Of a stretch of 22,901 nucleotides of DNA, positions 21,730 through 22,901 are shown one piece after another; within the stretch, counting starts at the first letter, position 1; each line of letters begins with the position of its first letter. This stretch comes from CAJUPY01 sp051871275 (GTDB lineage: Bacteria > Bacteroidota > Bacteroidia > Bacteroidales > Muribaculaceae): positions 1-22,901 of the forward strand of contig JBJECR010000007.1 of the NCBI GenBank assembly GCA_051871275.1. The letters run 5' to 3'. The notes below the pieces were generated by a model, which did not search any database, was not told where the DNA came from, and was given only the letters and a program-made list of their open reading frames with translations. Position numbers and translations under genes: made by a program.

Positions 21730-21957
21730 ATAAAACGGGCTCTTATTCAGGCAATGAAAGTACTGTAGGAGTGAGAAGTGCTGTAAATATGCCATTGATT
21801 ATCAGTTCCAGGCTCACAAATGCTCCGTGAGGGTTGCTCACATCCATTGCTCTGGATGTGCCCACTGGATGTGCTGCCGTTCCGAGCGACAAACTCCCAT
21901 GAGCCACACATCAATTCTCCAAGTGCCAAGCACCCGTCAGGTTCTTTTTTTCTATAG
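21730..21957. other. GC-richer intergenic stretch with several hairpins
   Basis: The 21560-22033 gap contains promoters at both ends and, between them, this block, which differs in composition from its AT-rich flanks. CTCAC/GTGAG pair at 21813-21831. CACATCCA (21839-21846) and TGGATGTG (21853-21860) form a perfect 8-bp stem with a 6-nt loop, and TGGATGTG recurs at 21866-21873. GTGC/GCAC pair at 21923-21933, and a T-run follows at about 21944. A 60-residue - strand frame here has no recognisable features. It may be a dispersed repeat or a structured RNA; neither can be settled from one copy. Confidence 0.4.
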
Positions 21958-21983
21958 TGTTTTGAAATAGGTATATTTTTTCT

Positions 21984-22013
21984 TTTGTAAATGAAAGAAA
22001 ATGCTTATTTTTG
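21984..22013 (+). promoter_or_regulatory. Candidate promoter of the AAA ATPase-like gene
   Basis: TTTG (21984-21987) and TATTTTTG (22006-22013) fit the consensus boxes with a slightly short 18-nt spacer. The ATG at 22034 lies 20 nt beyond. Confidence 0.5.
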
Positions 22014-22033
22014 TAAAATAAAACGCATTGACT

Positions 22034-22901
22034 ATGGAAACAAAGGTACTTAAGCGATTACCGGTAGGTATTCAGACCTACGAGAAACTGGTTAATAATA
22101 ACTGCCTGTACGTTGACAAAACGGAATACATTTATAAGATGATAAATCTGGGCAGTTATATCTTTCTGAGCCGCCCCAGGCGATTCGGAAAGTCGCTTCT
22201 TGTTTCCACTCTCCAGTCTTATTTTGAGGGTAAAAAAGAACTTTTCAAAGGCTTGTTTATAGATTCCGTTGAAAAGGATTGGACGGAATATCCGGTGCTT
22301 AGGTTTGATATGAGTACTGCGAAACATGCAGATGTTCAGACACTTACAGTTGAATTGGCAGGCAAGCTGACTGATTATGAAAAGATTTATGGACCTAACG
22401 ATCCGTCAAAACCGAATCTCAACCAACGTTTGGAAGGTTTGATTGAGCGTGCATACAAGCAAACAGGCAAGCAGGTTGTTGTTCTCATTGATGAATACGA
22501 TGCACCGCTCCTTGATGTGGCTCATGAGCGAACGAAATTAGATGATTTACGCCAAATTATGCGTAACTTCTATTCGCCGCTGAAGGCTTGCGACCCATAC
22601 CTCAGATTTGTGTTTATAACCGGCATCACAAAATTCTCTCAGTTGAGCATTTTCAGCGAACTGAATAACCTGAAAAATATCTCTATGGATCCGGCTTTCG
22701 CAGCCGTTTGCGGCATAAGCGAGGAAGAGATTCAGACGCAAATGTCGGATTATCTTGACGATTTTGCAGAGCATCAGGAGATAACTCGCGAAGAAGCAAT
22801 GACGGCACTTAAAAAGCAGTATGACGGTTATCATTTTTCTTGGCCGTCACCGGACATGTACAATCCTTTCAGTTTGCTTAACGCGTTTCAAGACAGAATG
22901 T
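22034..22901 (+). CDS. AAA ATPase-like protein (AAA-ATPase_like/DUF1703 family), 3' truncated by window end
   Basis: The frame is open from the ATG at 22034 to the window edge (289 codons), so the C-terminus is missing. The N-terminus LPVGIQTYEKL and YVDKTEYIYKMI are characteristic of this large Bacteroidales family. Residues 46-56 (SRPRRFGKSLL) are its variant Walker A, and VVVLIDEYDAPLLD (148-161) is Walker B with D153-E154. FITGITKFSQLSIFS and YDGYHF followed by YNPFSLL are also family landmarks. Full members add a C-terminal PD-(D/E)XK nuclease-like domain (DUF1703), which would lie beyond this window. The biological role of these proteins is not established; they occur in many copies per genome. 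Confidence 0.88.
   Translation, partial: METKVLKRLPVGIQTYEKLVNNNCLYVDKTEYIYKMINLGSYIFLSRPRRFGKSLLVSTLQSYFEGKKELFKGLFIDSVEKDWTEYPVLRFDMSTAKHADVQTLTVELAGKLTDYEKIYGPNDPSKPNLNQRLEGLIERAYKQTGKQVVVLIDEYDAPLLDVAHERTKLDDLRQIMRNFYSPLKACDPYLRFVFITGITKFSQLSIFSELNNLKNISMDPAFAAVCGISEEEIQTQMSDYLDDFAEHQEITREEAMTALKKQYDGYHFSWPSPDMYNPFSLLNAFQDRM

Noticed and set aside
21747..21929. 60-codon - strand frame between the secreted-protein gene and the AAA ATPase-like gene
   Set aside because: No promoter, no family resemblance, and the stretch is dominated by hairpins and repeated words.

Overview
The window reads as chromosomal DNA of a Bacteroidota bacterium, most likely order Bacteroidales. The grounds are several copies of the Bacteroidota housekeeping promoter (TTTG, about 20 nt, TAnnTTTG), a DUF2582 winged-helix protein, a long pyrophosphate-type phosphofructokinase, an acyl-CoA dehydrogenase/EtfA/EtfB operon, a Bacteroidales-type secreted protein with a conserved C-terminal tail, and a DUF1703-type AAA ATPase gene. 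No rRNA or tRNA was seen, so genus cannot be set from this sequence.

Layout. 1-2700 (+): a small winged-helix protein with its own promoter and terminator, then a two-gene unit coding for an ATP-grasp-like protein and a family 2 glycosyltransferase. 2827-6480 (-): the operon etfB-etfA-acyl-CoA dehydrogenase, driven by a clear promoter at 6552-6583. 6600-7001: a non-coding stretch with a strong palindromic terminator and a composite repeat (two 35-bp direct repeats flanking a 66-bp tandem repeat) that lies in the 3' region of the next gene. 7009-8667 (-): PPi-dependent phosphofructokinase. 8791-9630 (+): a membrane-anchored LytM/M23-like protein that has lost its metal ligands. 9627-17154 (-): an apparent five-gene operon, an EamA/DMT transporter followed by four tandem paralogues of a roughly 545-residue polytopic membrane protein that looks like a GT-C glycosyltransferase. 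17289-17987 (+): a glycine-zipper OmpA-like lipoprotein, divergent from the operon. 18168-20113 (+): groES-groEL. 20267-21559 (-): a secreted protein of unknown function. 22034 to the window end (+): a partial AAA ATPase-like gene behind a structured intergenic region.

How the genes fit together. EtfAB and the acyl-CoA dehydrogenase form one electron-transfer module, and EtfB carries the sequence signature of the clostridial (anaerobic, possibly bifurcating) type. The PPi-phosphofructokinase sits in central glycolysis. The envelope theme is strong: a glycosyltransferase, a degenerate LytM protein, an OmpA-like lipoprotein, a DMT transporter and four GT-C-like membrane proteins. The two observations most worth following are the four-paralogue membrane cluster, which appears to be a lineage-specific expansion with recent sequence exchange between copies, and a textbook sigma-54 (-24/-12) promoter directly upstream of groES-groEL where neither a housekeeping promoter nor a CIRCE operator is visible.
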